Shown in pieces: positions 10,901 to 20,223 of a stretch of 64,000 nt of DNA. Under the pieces are notes generated by a model. It worked only from the letters and a program-made list of their open reading frames with translations. It made no database searches and was not told the DNA's origin. Every line of letters begins with the position of its first letter. Position 1 is the first letter of the stretch. Position numbers and translations under genes: made by a program. This DNA comes from Gari tellinella (lineage: Eukaryota > Mollusca > Bivalvia > Cardiida > Psammobiidae): the NCBI GenBank assembly GCA_922989275.2, contig OV277856.1, positions 54,507,358 to 54,571,357 on the forward strand, written 5' to 3'.

Positions 10901-11809
10901 ACGCTCACTCTTTGGAGAAACTTTATCTAATTTCTTATTTTCGTTTTTCGCTGCTTCTTTCCTTGGACTTTGATCTCGTTTATTTGTAGTTTTGCTTTCT
11001 TTTAAACCTGAGTCAGCAGGTTCTTTATTATCTTTGTTTTCCTTGATTTGCACAGTTTTATTTTCTACCACATCCCTTTTACGTGGACTTTTATTTGCCT
11101 TAGAAACTGAATCAGTAGGCTCTTTGTGGTCTTTGCTAGTCTTATGTTGAACAGATTTATTTTCAACTTCCTTGTCACTTTTCACAGGTGTCCTTTGAAT
11201 AATCGGTTTCTTTTCTTTTGGGTTCTCCTTTTCACTCTTCTCTTGGCTGTCATGAGAAGTTTGTTTCTTTTCCGGACTTTTACTTCGCTTAGAATTTACA
11301 CCTTTCAATACTGATGCCTTGACATTTTCTTCTTTGTCTTTTGACTCTTTTTCTGTTACAGCTGAACCACTTGTCTTGTGATTTTTATTTAATGCATTCA
11401 ACTTCTTTTGCTTTTCACTTATATGCGTGTCTGTTGTTTCTGGTTTGGCAGTTTTGGGTTCTGTTTTATGATTTTCACTAGCACTCACATGTTTTCCATT
11501 GACATTGACTTTTGGGGGTTTTGAATCTGTTTTATGATTTTCACTTGCACTTACGCGTTTTCCATTGACGCTGTCTTTACTATGTTTTACAGTCTGGGAC
11601 TCACGTAGTTTCTCGGTAGAATCCCTGAGTTTCCCTTTGCTAGCAACAGTTTTCTTGTCACCAGTTTTGGTGTTTGTGTCTATTTGTTTACATGTATCAT
11701 CGGTTTGTATGACAGGCAGTTTGAGAGTGCCTCGTTTGATTTTGGCTCTGTCTGGGTCAGTATCAAAGGTCGCCTGTCGTGCGACACTGGCATCCTTCTT
11801 CTGACTCAT
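7988..11809 (-). CDS. Large disordered and coiled-coil protein, unknown function
   Basis: Open frame of 1273 codons, ATG at 11809, TAG at 7990-7988. Residues 1 to about 620 are low-complexity and Lys/Ser/Thr/Glu-rich, with recurring basic SPRK, SPEK and SPYK motifs (possible proline-directed kinase sites) and a short internal duplication near residues 83-120 (NGKxVSASENHKT twice). Residues about 620-1138 are almost continuous heptad-like coiled coil rich in Leu, Glu, Lys and Asn. The tail, about 1140-1273, is basic and Ser-rich with ASKSLEDLRG and a Gly/Tyr patch. No signal peptide, membrane segment or catalytic motif is visible. The architecture suits a cytoskeletal, centrosomal or scaffold protein, but no family is recognised. 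An in-frame TAG lies 9 nt before the ATG, so this is the first usable Met of this exon. No intron interrupts the coding region, unusual for 3.8 kb of animal coding sequence; the 5' UTR is spliced, which argues against a processed retrocopy. Coding is certain; function is not. Confidence 0.93.
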   Translation of the reverse strand: MSQKKDASVARQATFDTDPDRAKIKRGTLKLPVIQTDDTCKQIDTNTKTGDKKTVASKGKLRDSTEKLRESQTVKHSKDSVNGKRVSASENHKTDSKPPKVNVNGKHVSASENHKTEPKTAKPETTDTHISEKQKKLNALNKNHKTSGSAVTEKESKDKEENVKASVLKGVNSKRSKSPEKKQTSHDSQEKSEKENPKEKKPIIQRTPVKSDKEVENKSVQHKTSKDHKEPTDSVSKANKSPRKRDVVENKTVQIKENKDNKEPADSGLKESKTTNKRDQSPRKEAAKNENKKLDKVSPKSERDSKDTHTAYNKVNSTSPRKKAVRDSSTDDHKGKERSQKDTSVTAEEHKHNTLDTKSPYKRNKSPQKLHSKSTDSAVLETHKSKQLVSSDTISSTASKTPKETHVTERGRSPEKKVSSLKKGDNDKTKQPAISDIENNSVEQSISVKDENKSSSTADQLLPTNSAPAETKLSDSKRTVVKDSNDKSENSREGNEVELTTAFAFLVTEGSNQVNDTLDKTNTKATLKTPSPGTQNTEIKTTEGENVHNDNLSELKEPDSSRFERHEHSEKSKDTVRQTYVVTPSPTKLEKGNLAKSPSANISELLVESIEIEAKPKGQKMQERESYEQVYAERNTLLKAEYTFRKRIKQLEEEANGFLKTIEDLSSENRLLRDRIDLLEDDMRSRGDRNAHEQISQLENDKDKLEGRIKQLEHLASSNANTKEDSEAIQKETRELKAQVIKLQTENQTTNEENIKLKSENYETVKKLHASEAEAKSLATSVTAVESEKLDTIQDLKKEHSRFKKENAALQKKNGELGKKVESLEFENTSLSDSLAEKQKELKEILGVMKDENKFENEIKDLKNQVSKLQKEKKDMEATHAKEYGTATKSLEDLKTKFDNRSKEFDELKIKTDEMEKEYKSLKKENSAFAKIKQSQEDEITSLNAEIDRLKQALKELRDKSKSNTSDLKKSKENAEELNSDLQKIVTDKENQITKLISQLDAAKKEKENETVSLHSDNERLKEENERLQNLETNLDRTESEFKHVVAKLEDTELKKKQLSIQMQDKGFEISNLEQQVFELNMKLDSSSRRVSHLDKEKRELEEDRREWEVKKEKLNDIEASNKRLTEENKRLRGQLEVGSYSDTNRHVVEAWVSDSSSKPSQQATYVQKDKKKVQIIPHPTNFRRRANVSKSSPVKSQTKPVVHHKSEPTKNSVRASKSLEDLRGIPNIKSPESEPSLPELQKETRLTTYGGSYGYSQIHRNRVKSLHNKRVY

Positions 11810-11858
11810 GACTGGTTTCTAGTGATGTCGCAACAAGGTTTGGTTGTAGAGTTCCCAT
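11763..11858 (-). CDS. Overlapping upstream ORF of the coiled-coil gene
   Basis: ATG at 11858 lies in a near-ideal Kozak context (GCCATGG). It reads 31 codons in a different frame, runs past the main ATG at 11809 and stops at 11763-11765. The main ATG has only moderate context (G at -3, A at +4). Scanning ribosomes would meet this ATG first, so it could repress the main protein unless transcription starts downstream or leaky scanning occurs. Peptide conservation cannot be judged here. Confidence 0.5.
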   Translation of the reverse strand: MGTLQPNLVATSLETSHESEEGCQCRTTGDL

Positions 11859-11934
11859 GGCTGATTGCTGTGATTGGGCGAAGGGAAAGTAGACAAGCAC
11901 CTAACGAATAGTTTTCGTTGTATTTCCGAGTAAT
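11810..11934 (-). other. 5' UTR part of coding exon, with splice acceptor
   Basis: On the minus strand a pyrimidine tract followed by CAG ends at 11935, so the exon would begin at 11934 and carry 125 nt of 5' UTR. The upstream exon and promoter are not identified. A PalQ element lies just beyond the acceptor, within the inferred intron. Confidence 0.65.
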
Positions 11935-11991
11935 CTGAAAAGAGAAAGAAAACACAGTGAAATCTCTGAAGCCCGAATACTTAATGAGATA

Positions 11992-12241
11992 TACTGTAAA
12001 ACCGGTTTTATTCGCGAGAATATAATTTACGCGTTAATTCGCGAATGTCTCTATTTTTGAAAATAGGTGACTTCTTAAAGCAGGTTGAAAGTGAAGCAGA
12101 ATGTGCCTTAAGGCACATTCTGCTTTACTTTCAGCCTGCTTTAAGCTACCACCAGCTAGAAATATTGCATGATGTCGCGAACTAATACAAAATCGTATTA
12201 CGCGAAATATTCATGACGCGAAAATTGCCTGTTTTACAGTA
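11992..12241. mobile_element. PalQ: PalC-type hairpin with different ends
   Basis: TA-flanked, ends ACTGTAAAACCGGTTTTA and GCCTGTTTTACAGT, with CGCG-rich subterminal sequence. The core 12076-12146 is the PalC hairpin (GTGCCTTAAGGCAC apex). It lies in the inferred 5' UTR intron of the coiled-coil gene. Confidence 0.8.
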
Positions 12242-12242
12242 T

Positions 12243-12447
12243 ACAATGGATCAGACGTTATTCTTGCCCATTGCAATTAAATGTAGAAAAGGAACGATCT
12301 TTTATAATTCTGACTATTAATCCTAATCGGAGTGGTGGCAAAGAGTTTGGAGCCGGCGTCTGATCTGACTCCAAACTGTTTACGGTGGACAATAAATTTA
12401 ATTTAAACGCGGTTATTGGATAAGAATAGCATCCTCTCCAGTCTAAT
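12243..12447 (-). mobile_element. PalA remnant, half hairpin
   Basis: Recognised by GACGTTATTCTTGCCC at left and GCGGTTATTGGATAAGAATA at right. The left hairpin arm is lost; GGAGCC is fused to GGCGTCTGATC. Confidence 0.65.
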
Positions 12448-12479
12448 ATGTAGCCTTTCAAAGGGGTTCGAATTTACAG

Positions 12480-12600
12480 TTGTTTAACATAGGTGACAGC
12501 TTAATGAAGAAAAGGAATAATACATAACGCTCCTTTACAAGTTGCCTGTGTTACTGATGTTCTGTATTAAGCTGTCATGTGTCCTATGAGTATTCATGAC
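12480..12600. repeat. Degenerate PalB/F-type hairpin
   Basis: ATAGGTGACAGCTTAATG and TATTAAGCTGTCATGTG bracket a broken stem with CTCC; ends not seen. Confidence 0.4.
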
Positions 12601-12729
12601 ATGTATACCCCTTCGTTTAAATATTGGTGAGCAATTAGAGACTTGGATAGATCATACCATTAACTTGTCAAAAAACAGTGCTCAAAGGTTTGTATATAAT
12701 AAAGACTGTCCACTAAAAATACAATCTGT

Positions 12730-13014
12730 TACGGTGGAGAAAACGTTATTCTTTCCCGTTTAAACGCAAACGAAACGGAAACGCAACTTACTAAAATGAA
12801 AAAATGACAACATTTTGATAGTTCTAACTTTTCATTTTATTATGAGTAGCAAACAGTTTGGATAATTATTGTTTATCTTGGTGGCAAACAGTTTGGAGCC
12901 TGATCAGACGCCGGGTTACCCGGCGTCTGATCTGGCTCCAAACTGTTTGCAATTGAAATAATAGTTTAAGCGTAAACGCGTTTATTGGGAAAGAATAAGA
13001 TTTTCTCCACCGTA
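12730..13014 (-). mobile_element. PalA copy with internal duplication
   Basis: PalA is a TA-flanked element, ends CAGTGGAGAA..GTTATTCTTTCCC, core hairpin of about 60 bp around GGGTTACCC. This copy is 285 bp because a 35-bp piece ending at CAAACAGTTTGG is present twice before the hairpin. Confidence 0.9.
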
Positions 13015-13094
13015 TAACTCAAAACTATCCCCGCCGTTTAGTGCAGATAGTTTTATGCTACTGTATCATCCTAAATTTATCTTCTGCATGCATA

Positions 13095-13332
13095 TAGAGT
13101 GGAGAAAACGTTATTCTTTCCCAGTAAATGCGTTTACGCTTAAACTATTATTTGCAATGGAAACAGTCGGAAGCCAGATCAGACGCTGGGTAACCCGGTG
13201 TCTGATCAGGCTCCAAACAGTTTGCCATTCAGATTAAAAGGAATAGTTAGAATTATCACAATGTTGTCATTTCCTCCATTATAGTGTGTTGCGTTTGCGT
13301 TTAAACGGGAAAGAATAACGTGTTCGCCACTA
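13095..13332 (+). mobile_element. PalA copy
   Basis: Complete but diverged: arms carry GACGCTGGG and CCCGGTGTC, i.e. a C-to-T in one arm and its pairing G-to-A-like partner is retained as G-T wobble. Right end CGCCACTA decayed. Confidence 0.85.
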
Positions 13333-13672
13333 TTAAGGATTCATATGAGATGCGGTAGACATGTAACTCGGCTTCTCCGCTGGAGCCAAATTAAAATGCT
13401 AGATAGATAAAATAGTTTTACTGTTGAAACCATATTTAGCATGCTAGTGTTAAAAGTACATTGTAACATCATCCGGAAAACCCCCACTTGCTAATTTCCA
13501 ATGCATGTATTGGACCACCAAAACAGATTTCCAGCAATTTCATTCGTCTAGAAGTATTGTACAGTGCGTTTCCATCGTGATGACATTTCTGGGTATACAC
13601 TATTTTCAATTTTACATTGAAGCAGCTAATACCATTCTGAAAGTATGAACAGTCTTCAAAACTTTATGTGAC
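13333..13672. other. No recognised feature
   Basis: Unique-looking sequence with no convincing exon. Confidence 0.4.
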
Positions 13673-13752
13673 GTTTCTCCAATCAGCGGTTTATGCTCAA
13701 ACTATTTTATCAATTGCAAACGGCTTGAAGCCTGATCAGACGACGAGTCTGA
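13673..13752 (-). mobile_element. PalA fragment
   Basis: TTTATGCTCAAACTATTTTA through TGAAGCCTGATCAGACG; broken at the hairpin apex. Confidence 0.5.
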
Positions 13753-14164
13753 CCATGGGTCATCTCCTCTGAAGACGGAGCATGGCTGCCTATAGAGGGA
13801 TTTCAGGAGGGCTATTTTTAGAACTCTGCATATAATTAACTGACCACTGTAGTGACCGGAGGCAGAATATTCCACTGATAAGCCTACAGTCTGTATACAC
13901 TCAGTATGTTTACATATAACGGTGTTTACCTTAACATTAACACGATGACCGAAATTAAATATTTAGAGCTGTTTAAACAAGTAGATTATTTAAGAAAAGA
14001 AAAACTAGAAAGAATATAAAACTGTCTTCTAATGATTTGACTGTAAATCAACACTATTTGACTGATTTGAAATTGATTTTATAAACTAATAATAACAGTT
14101 CTTAATTTATTTCAATGTCAAGCCATAAGATGCTTTTTACTTTAGTGTAAATGTAGATACATTT
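13753..14164. other. No recognised feature
   Basis: AT-rich, no repeat ends or exon seen. Confidence 0.4.
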
Positions 14165-14290
14165 TTTTCTCAATTTGTAAGTACATTTATATAATTTTAT
14201 GTGAAGCACTTTTGAACGCGAAACTCCTGTGTGAAGTGAGTGCTATATAAACTTTGGTTTAATAATAATGATAAAGGATAATAATAACAG
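14165..14290 (+). mobile_element. 3' tail fragment of a LINE/SINE
   Basis: A GTGAGTGCTATATAAACTTT-type tail followed by an AATAATAATGATAA microsatellite, as seen at the 3' ends of CR1/L2-like elements and their SINEs. No reverse transcriptase frame lies upstream. Confidence 0.4.
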
Positions 14291-14562
14291 GAAAAGTGGA
14301 ACTTCTCATGCTGTCAAGCACCTTCTGACAAAAAATAGGGATAGATACATAAGGGCAAACTATTTTAAGTTAAAATTAGGAACTTTAGTGCAATATCAGA
14401 AATTTTATGATGCAAACTTTAAAGACCAGGAAGAAGAAATACCTTTGTATATTTTATACAAAATATCTTATAAACTGAGTGCTTATAACAGATATTGAGT
14501 TAATCCTAAGTAGAAACATTACCAATGTACATTTAATATTATCTCTACGTAATCATACTGCT

Positions 14563-15025
14563 TTAACCCATTACTCCATAAAACACCTTATACTGCTTAC
14601 TATTTTCTTCACCGAGGGAAGAAGTCTACATGTTGCACCTATGAAGTCCTGAACAGACACAGTCAAAAGACATGTCCAGTATCTTTCTAGCTATCAACTT
14701 AAAGCAGGTTATAAGTAAAGCGGAATACTCCTTAACCCATTACCCCATATAGCCTGTTTCTAGATTTGAAGACAGGTGCCCACTTGAAGCAGGTTGAAAA
14801 TAAAGCAGAACATGCCGTTAGGCTCATTCTGTTTTACTTTCAGCCTGCTTCAAGCTATCATCTGCAAGGTTTTAAAAACTATTTCTCATTATACACTTTC
14901 ATGACTTTAAATTAAAACTACTTTCTTCAGAGGAGGACTAAATAAAAATGCGTATTTACGGGGTAATGGGTTAAGGTTAGGGAGCATTCTGCTTTATTTT
15001 TAACCTGTTTTAATCTACCGTCAAA
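14563..15025 (+). mobile_element. PalC split at its hairpin apex by another PalC
   Basis: The left half (TTAACCCATTACTCCATAAA..) ends in GCGGAATACTCC. After the inserted PalC the right arm resumes (GAGCATTCTGCTTTATTTTTA). The insertion site is the apex TTAA. Confidence 0.8.
14732..14974 (-). mobile_element. PalC inserted at a PalC hairpin apex
   Basis: TTAA at 14732-14735 and 14971-14974; both termini intact (CCCATTACCCCATA, GGGGTAATGGG). Opposite orientation to its host. Confidence 0.9.
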
Positions 15026-15580
15026 AGTAGTATTAACATTTATTTCTAGGCCTTGAAGTTCAAAATCATATAAAAATCATACAAAGTATCTTTGTATATA
15101 AACAAAAACATTGTGCTATCACGTCGCAAATGATCAGAAGTTTAAAAGATTTTTTTGAACTTGTATAAATCTAGCAGCTAGGGAACAACAGATTGTTGAA
15201 AGCTTTTGCGAAGAATAACAATTACTGTTGTTGTCAAGCATAATCAGCAACTATATGTGTTTATACATTTGTATTCCAAAACTATGTGAAGACAATTGGA
15301 GTGAGTAGTGACAATGTTACACTTTCTCAATATGTACATTTTACCGCAATGCGTATTAACACTTAGATATTTCAGATCAACCATTTTTTAAATGTTAATG
15401 TTCATTACAATGGCTTTATATAAGAGCCAAAAAATCGGCTTTATTTGAAAACACAGACCAAAACACATTACATGTATCAGAAAATGCATACTAAACTGTT
15501 GAATAAGGAAAACAATCCCAACCTAGGAATCTCTGAGCATGAATCACAGAAGGAAGATTCCCGTGCATTTCCAGTGGACT
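15026..15580. other. No recognised feature
   Basis: AT-rich sequence; nothing supportable on either strand. Confidence 0.4.
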
Positions 15581-15584
15581 ACTT

Positions 15585-15650
15585 TTAGTAGGTTTAAAGT
15601 AAAGCAGAATGCATCCTAAGGCTCTTTTTATTTAATCTGAAAATGTCACT
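15585..15650. repeat. PalC hairpin remnant
   Basis: TTTAAAGTAAAGCAGAATGC and a poorly preserved opposite arm; no ends. Confidence 0.5.
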
Positions 15651-15907
15651 TATTTGATCAATTTTACTTACAGAAAAATAAAAACCCGCGTGTGTATTAA
15701 CTAATGAGCCATGTAATATCAATATACTTAACACTTGCAAAAATGTAAACTGCACGCAATTCAGCCAAATGTAGATCTGGTTATATCTCAGATATCTGCA
15801 TTGTATTTATGTATCCCATTGAAGTGGATATGAGTAGCAATGTTCAAGATATTGTCCAGGAAATTATATTATTGTAGTAGTAGTCTCGTTTAACATATAA
15901 CAGCTTA

Positions 15908-16075
15908 ATTACGCCTTTAATTCACTCAGCCACTATCCACTATCTTCTAGTATTCTTAAAGACCAGGCTGAAATTAAGCAGAAGGCTCCTTCAGGACCAT
16001 TCTGCTTTATTTTCAGCCTGCTTTAAGGAGCCAACTGTCTGCAATACTTAAAGGTCTATGGGGCATAGGATTAAT
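15908..16075 (+). mobile_element. PalC, partial
   Basis: AATTACGCCTTTAATTC at left, hairpin 15963-16025 with a variant apex (GGCTCCTTCAGGACC), ATGGGGCATAGGATTAA at right. Confidence 0.6.
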
Positions 16076-16670
16076 GATCTTTCTGTATATGATAAATCTG
16101 GTATTTGTTAACTTTTCATGATACTGGCCCTTATTTCATAACTTCCATTTCAAATAAAATTGAAAGCAATCCACTTTCTCATTGAACACAAAACACCACA
16201 ACAGCTTTGTATCATTTTGCCTTCCTAATACAACACAGACTATACAGCAAATGCAGAAATAACAGCATGTGTAATGAGTTTACTACAGGAGGCTTATCAG
16301 CTGCTCTTTATCTTCTGCCTCCGCTAAATAATTTATGGGCTGTGCGGTCAAGCGGTGAGCTTGAGAAATCCCTCTATATGGCGAGGTAATTGAAAACAGC
16401 TATGCACTTAATCCTCCAGCTTGACAGACAATAATGTCTGTACCAAGCTGTCCTGTGAGTGTTAAGCACATGTACGCCAACAACAACAACAACAACACCA
16501 GGGGTTGATTGCATGTTAGTTTAAATTAAATAGTCAAAACTTTTAAAACCCCTTCTTTTTACATTTTATTTGATTGCGTGCTCGTTTTCTAACGATTAAA
16601 CCGATCAGAATTACGTCTTTCACACTGTAGTGTTAATAATCCATCAAACTGCGATGAACGTTAGACTCGG
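16076..16670. other. No gene; weak tRNA-like patch
   Basis: TGTGCGGTCAAGCGGTGAGC near 16338 resembles the tRNA-like head at 18.2 kb but lacks a B box. A CAA microsatellite is listed separately. Confidence 0.3.
16481..16497 (+). repeat. (CAA)n microsatellite
   Basis: Six perfect CAA units in otherwise unremarkable DNA. Confidence 0.8.
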
Positions 16671-16930
16671 TACAGTGGAGAAAACGATATCCTTTCCCGT
16701 TGAAACGCAAACGAAACACAAACGCAAGACACTAAAATGGAGAAATTGACAATATTGTGACAATTTTAACTACATGTATTCCGTTAAATCTGAGTGTCAA
16801 ACAGTTTGGAGCCTGATCAGACGCCGGGCAACCCGGCGTCTGATCTGGCTCCAAACTGTTTGCATTGCAAATAATCATTTTAGCGTAAACGCGTTTTAAA
16901 TTGGGAAATAATAACGTTTTCTCCACTGTA
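16671..16930 (-). mobile_element. PalA copy
   Basis: 260 bp, TA on both sides. Hairpin 16797-16862 intact with the T-T mismatch flanking GATC. Confidence 0.93.
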
Positions 16931-17384
16931 CCTCTATTACAGGCAGTTTAACGAAGACCATTATTCTTAATTGTGTTAAAACAGACGCCCAATGTTACAA
17001 TGTAAGCACAAAGCTAATTTAATTTTCTTTCATCTTACTTTAAAAACCCGACACCCACCTGCTGTAAACGCATACACAAGTATTATTAGGAGAAGTCTTA
17101 AAATCAACACTTCACTTTAAAAGTCATCGATTTTCCTCAGAACTATTCCAGAATTCTTTTACAAACTTGCAGAATACTTTAATTAAAGCGCAAACCTTTC
17201 ACACAGCGCAGGTAATATACCGAAGTAAAGCAACACCACGGGTGAGAATAATTATTATGGCCGCGAACACGCATTTCAGGGTTATATCTATCCCAAATGT
17301 CCTTAAGTGTAATCGACTTTCGACACAACTCATTCAATTTATTTCAAAACAACCTTAACCTTTAAAGCGCCAGTGGCTATTTTG
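16931..17384. other. No recognised feature
   Basis: No repeat ends; short frames here look random. Confidence 0.35.
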
Positions 17385-17391
17385 ACTCAAC

Positions 17392-17467
17392 CGGTGCAAA
17401 TAAGTTTGAATGCAGATGATACGCCGAGTTACTCGGCGTCTCATCTACATCCAAACTTATTTGACAC
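17392..17467. repeat. Orphan palindrome related to the GATCAGACGCCG hairpin
   Basis: AATAAGTTTGAATGCAGATG pairs with CATCTACATCCAAACTTATT around GCCGAGTTACTCGGC. Same outline as the PalA/E cores but CAGATGA..TCATCTA replaces GATCAGA. No TIRs found. Confidence 0.75.
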
Positions 17468-17475
17468 TGGTGATA

Positions 17476-18167
17476 TTTCCGCAAAGAAATGGAGAAGAAA
17501 AGTGCTCGAAGATTTGCAGCAGACGATAATTTTTTGCAGATTTAGCTTGCATAAAGATTAATGTCTTTTGTATACTGAATCGAAAAGAAGTACGAAAGAT
17601 TGTTGTTGATGACTGAACTGGGCAATAATTTGCACTAATTTGAGTTATGCGACAAACTTGTAAAGTTTGCCGCTAAACATTGTCAATATGCTCAATATTT
17701 CAAGTATCACGAGGGTTTATTTTCAGTTAACTCACAGGTGTCCACTTGAAAAAACATAAGTTTGTCTCAGTGGGATATAAATACAGGCTATAAGTTTTCC
17801 TTTGATCATATTTGTTTTTAATTCACCTTCAAGTATGTCTTGGCACAGTCGCCCCTGAAACTTTTATAAATATACTTAATATGGTGGACAATTCTATTTT
17901 CCAATCAAAAATAAAAGAAAATACTCAAATATAACCAAAAGGGTAGCATAATCGTGCATCTGGCATTGGAACAATATGACCAGTCTAAAAACACCCTCTA
18001 GAAATGTCTTCAAATCTTAGGTTTTTAGTTATTTTCCATCGTTTTATTAGAAATTGATCACGGGCTAAGACATAATAGACCCGAGCCGAAGTATGCAGTT
18101 GTATGTACTCTTCATCGCTTCCCACTGAAATACGTTAAATCGATCCTAAATATATATGAATAGTTCC
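17476..18167. other. No recognised feature
   Basis: No exon or repeat supported. Confidence 0.35.
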
Positions 18168-18262
18168 GTGGCCCAGTGGGTCAAGCGGTGTCAAGCGGTG
18201 TCCTCATTTTGACTTATGTCCGCCCATGCCGGGTCACGGGTTCGATTCCCACCAGAGCTCAA
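18168..18262 (+). mobile_element. tRNA-like SINE head or tRNA pseudogene
   Basis: A-box-like TGGCCCAGTGGGT and B box GGTTCGATTCC about 60 bp apart, too far for a normal tRNA. A 10-bp unit (TCAAGCGGTG) is duplicated inside the D-arm region. The cloverleaf does not close, so it is not a functional tRNA. Confidence 0.45.
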
Positions 18263-18410
18263 TAATATTTTTATTGAAATGCATTTTCTTTAACAGAATT
18301 ACTTAATCTAAACTAATTCTTACCCGTTTATATATAAGCGTTTGTCACATATTTACAAATTACTATTTTTAATGCTATATCTGGTTGCGAGTCTCTTTAA
18401 AGACAGATGG

Positions 18411-18660
18411 TACAGTGGAGAAAACGTTATTCTTTCCCAATAAACGCGTTTACGCTAAAACTATTATTTGCAGTGCAAACAGTTTGGAGCCAGATCAGAC
18501 GCCGGGTAACCCGGCGTCTGATCAGGCTCCAAACTGTTTGCCACCAAGATAAACAAGAATTATCAGAATTGTCCAAAAGTTGTTCTTTTCTACGTTTTAG
18601 TGCTTTGCGTTTGCGTACGTTTGCGTTTAAACGGGAAAGAATAACAGATTCTCCACTGTA
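18411..18660 (+). mobile_element. PalA copy, near consensus
   Basis: Exactly 250 bp with perfect ends TACAGTGGAGAA and TTCTCCACTGTA. Hairpin 18476-18541 with A-A mismatch. Both strands give open frames of 80-100 codons across the palindrome; these are by-products, not genes. Confidence 0.95.
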
Positions 18661-18829
18661 CCATAAACGTTTAACGTCCATAGTCGATAAACGTCAGCAT
18701 TGAAGACAGTTTGGATCCTCATCAGATATCATGCATGTAATGCTTGTATCAATATTTTTATTGATCAACTTTTTAAATCTAACTTAGAAAACAAGCAAAG
18801 TGTTTGGGGAAACATATAGTCCCCGAACG

Positions 18830-19580
18830 TTACATGTATCGGTAATGTACAAGTAAGGCAAACAACAAAGTCAAGGTCACAAAGAAATGGTATGGTTGGA
18901 GAGATTTCGACACGATACCTATACCAAGTTTGACAGTCCTACATATATGACAAATGGTTCGAAAGTCATAGTCATTAAAATATTTTTTAGAAAAGTAGGT
19001 CAAAAGTCAAGGTCACAACGAAGGGCAACCAAATATTGATAAACATTGCATTCAGAAAGGTCTCGACACAAGTCACATGACAAGTATAAAAGCCCCATGG
19101 TAGTGCAATTACTATAACCAAGGTTAAGTAGGTCAAATACCAAGGTCAATGTAAAAGAAACGTTTATGGTTGAAGAGAAGATACATACTTAAACGGAAGC
19201 TCTATCCCTATTGGTTAAATTTGTTTCGAACTAACGTTTGAAGAGTTTTAGAAAAGTATGTCAAATGTCAAGATCAATATCACAAGGGCAAAATGTTGGT
19301 ATGATCGGAAAAGTTCCTGATATAAGCAAAAATGTCACCAGGTACAACAAAATGGAATGGTTTGAGAGGTTATACACACCAAGTATGAACACACAATGCT
19401 TATTCCTGGTTCAAACATTACAGGCATTTAAAGAGTTTTGGAAAGTAGTTCGAGGTCAATGCCAAAGACAAATATTTTGGCATGGTTTGAAAGGCCTTGA
19501 CACAAGCAAGGTACACACCAACTATGAAAGTCACTAGTCCAACAGTCCAAAGGTTTTAGTCAATGTTAAGGTTGTGTGTC
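18830..19580. repeat. Degenerate tandem repeat rich in AGGTCA
   Basis: A block resembling TTTTAGAAAAGTAGGTCAAA then AAGGTCA recurs near 18980, 19110, 19240, 19440 and 19550, i.e. every 110-200 bp, with strong divergence. No protein frame persists through it. Probably an old satellite-like array. Confidence 0.45.
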
Positions 19581-19809
19581 AAAGACACACTGACGGGGTA
19601 AACAGGGTAAAAAAAGGATTTTTGGGGGGCAAAAGCAATAGTTCAGACAGGCAATAGTTTAAAGCAGATTACTGTAATATGGTAAAAAGGTTAAATGAGA
19701 CGATTAAAAACTGAAGTTAAAATGTTAAGCCTAACAAGCTATTCGCGACCTACTTTGCATTTGCAGACAAATTGTTACTGGGCGCTTGAAATGTATCTTA
19801 ACTGTTACT

Positions 19810-19905
19810 GCTAAAACCAACCCTGAGTAGTCAAATATTCACGGGCTAGACTTTTTGGAAATTGGGATTGTCCATTTGAAGTCCCAGAGTTGAACTAGCT
19901 AACTG
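19810..19905 (-). repeat. PalD right-end remnant
   Basis: GGGATTGTCCATTTGAAGTCC resembles the PalD segment before its right terminus. Confidence 0.35.
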
Positions 19906-20223
19906 TATACCATGTACGGTGTACTGTTTTCATTACCGATTTGAAGATTATGTTATTTAGTGTATGAAGTTAAACTTTTGTTAAGCGTCCATTATGTAGT
20001 GAGTTTGCTTCTTAACAACAGGTGAAAAGTAAAGCAGAAAACTCCGACAATGGGACGTAATGCTTATTTGTTGCATTAAACCACCATTTGTCTTTAGTTA
20101 TTAATGTTGAAAAGCGTGACCGCGAAATAAAAGTTTCATTTATTTACTTTATTTACCTCTGAAACTTAACATGAAAAGTCTACAGTATTATACTTTAAAT
20201 AAACTGTTCGAACAAATTTTGTC

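Noticed and set aside
18168..18262. Functional tRNA gene
   Set aside because: A-to-B box spacing is inflated by a duplicated segment and the stems do not close; kept only as a tRNA-like repeat.
18407..18703. 98-codon reading frame with Arg-rich peptide (and the many similar ones)
   Set aside because: It spans the PalA element from end to end; similar frames occur in most near-consensus PalA copies on both strands, as expected from the palindrome, not from a gene.
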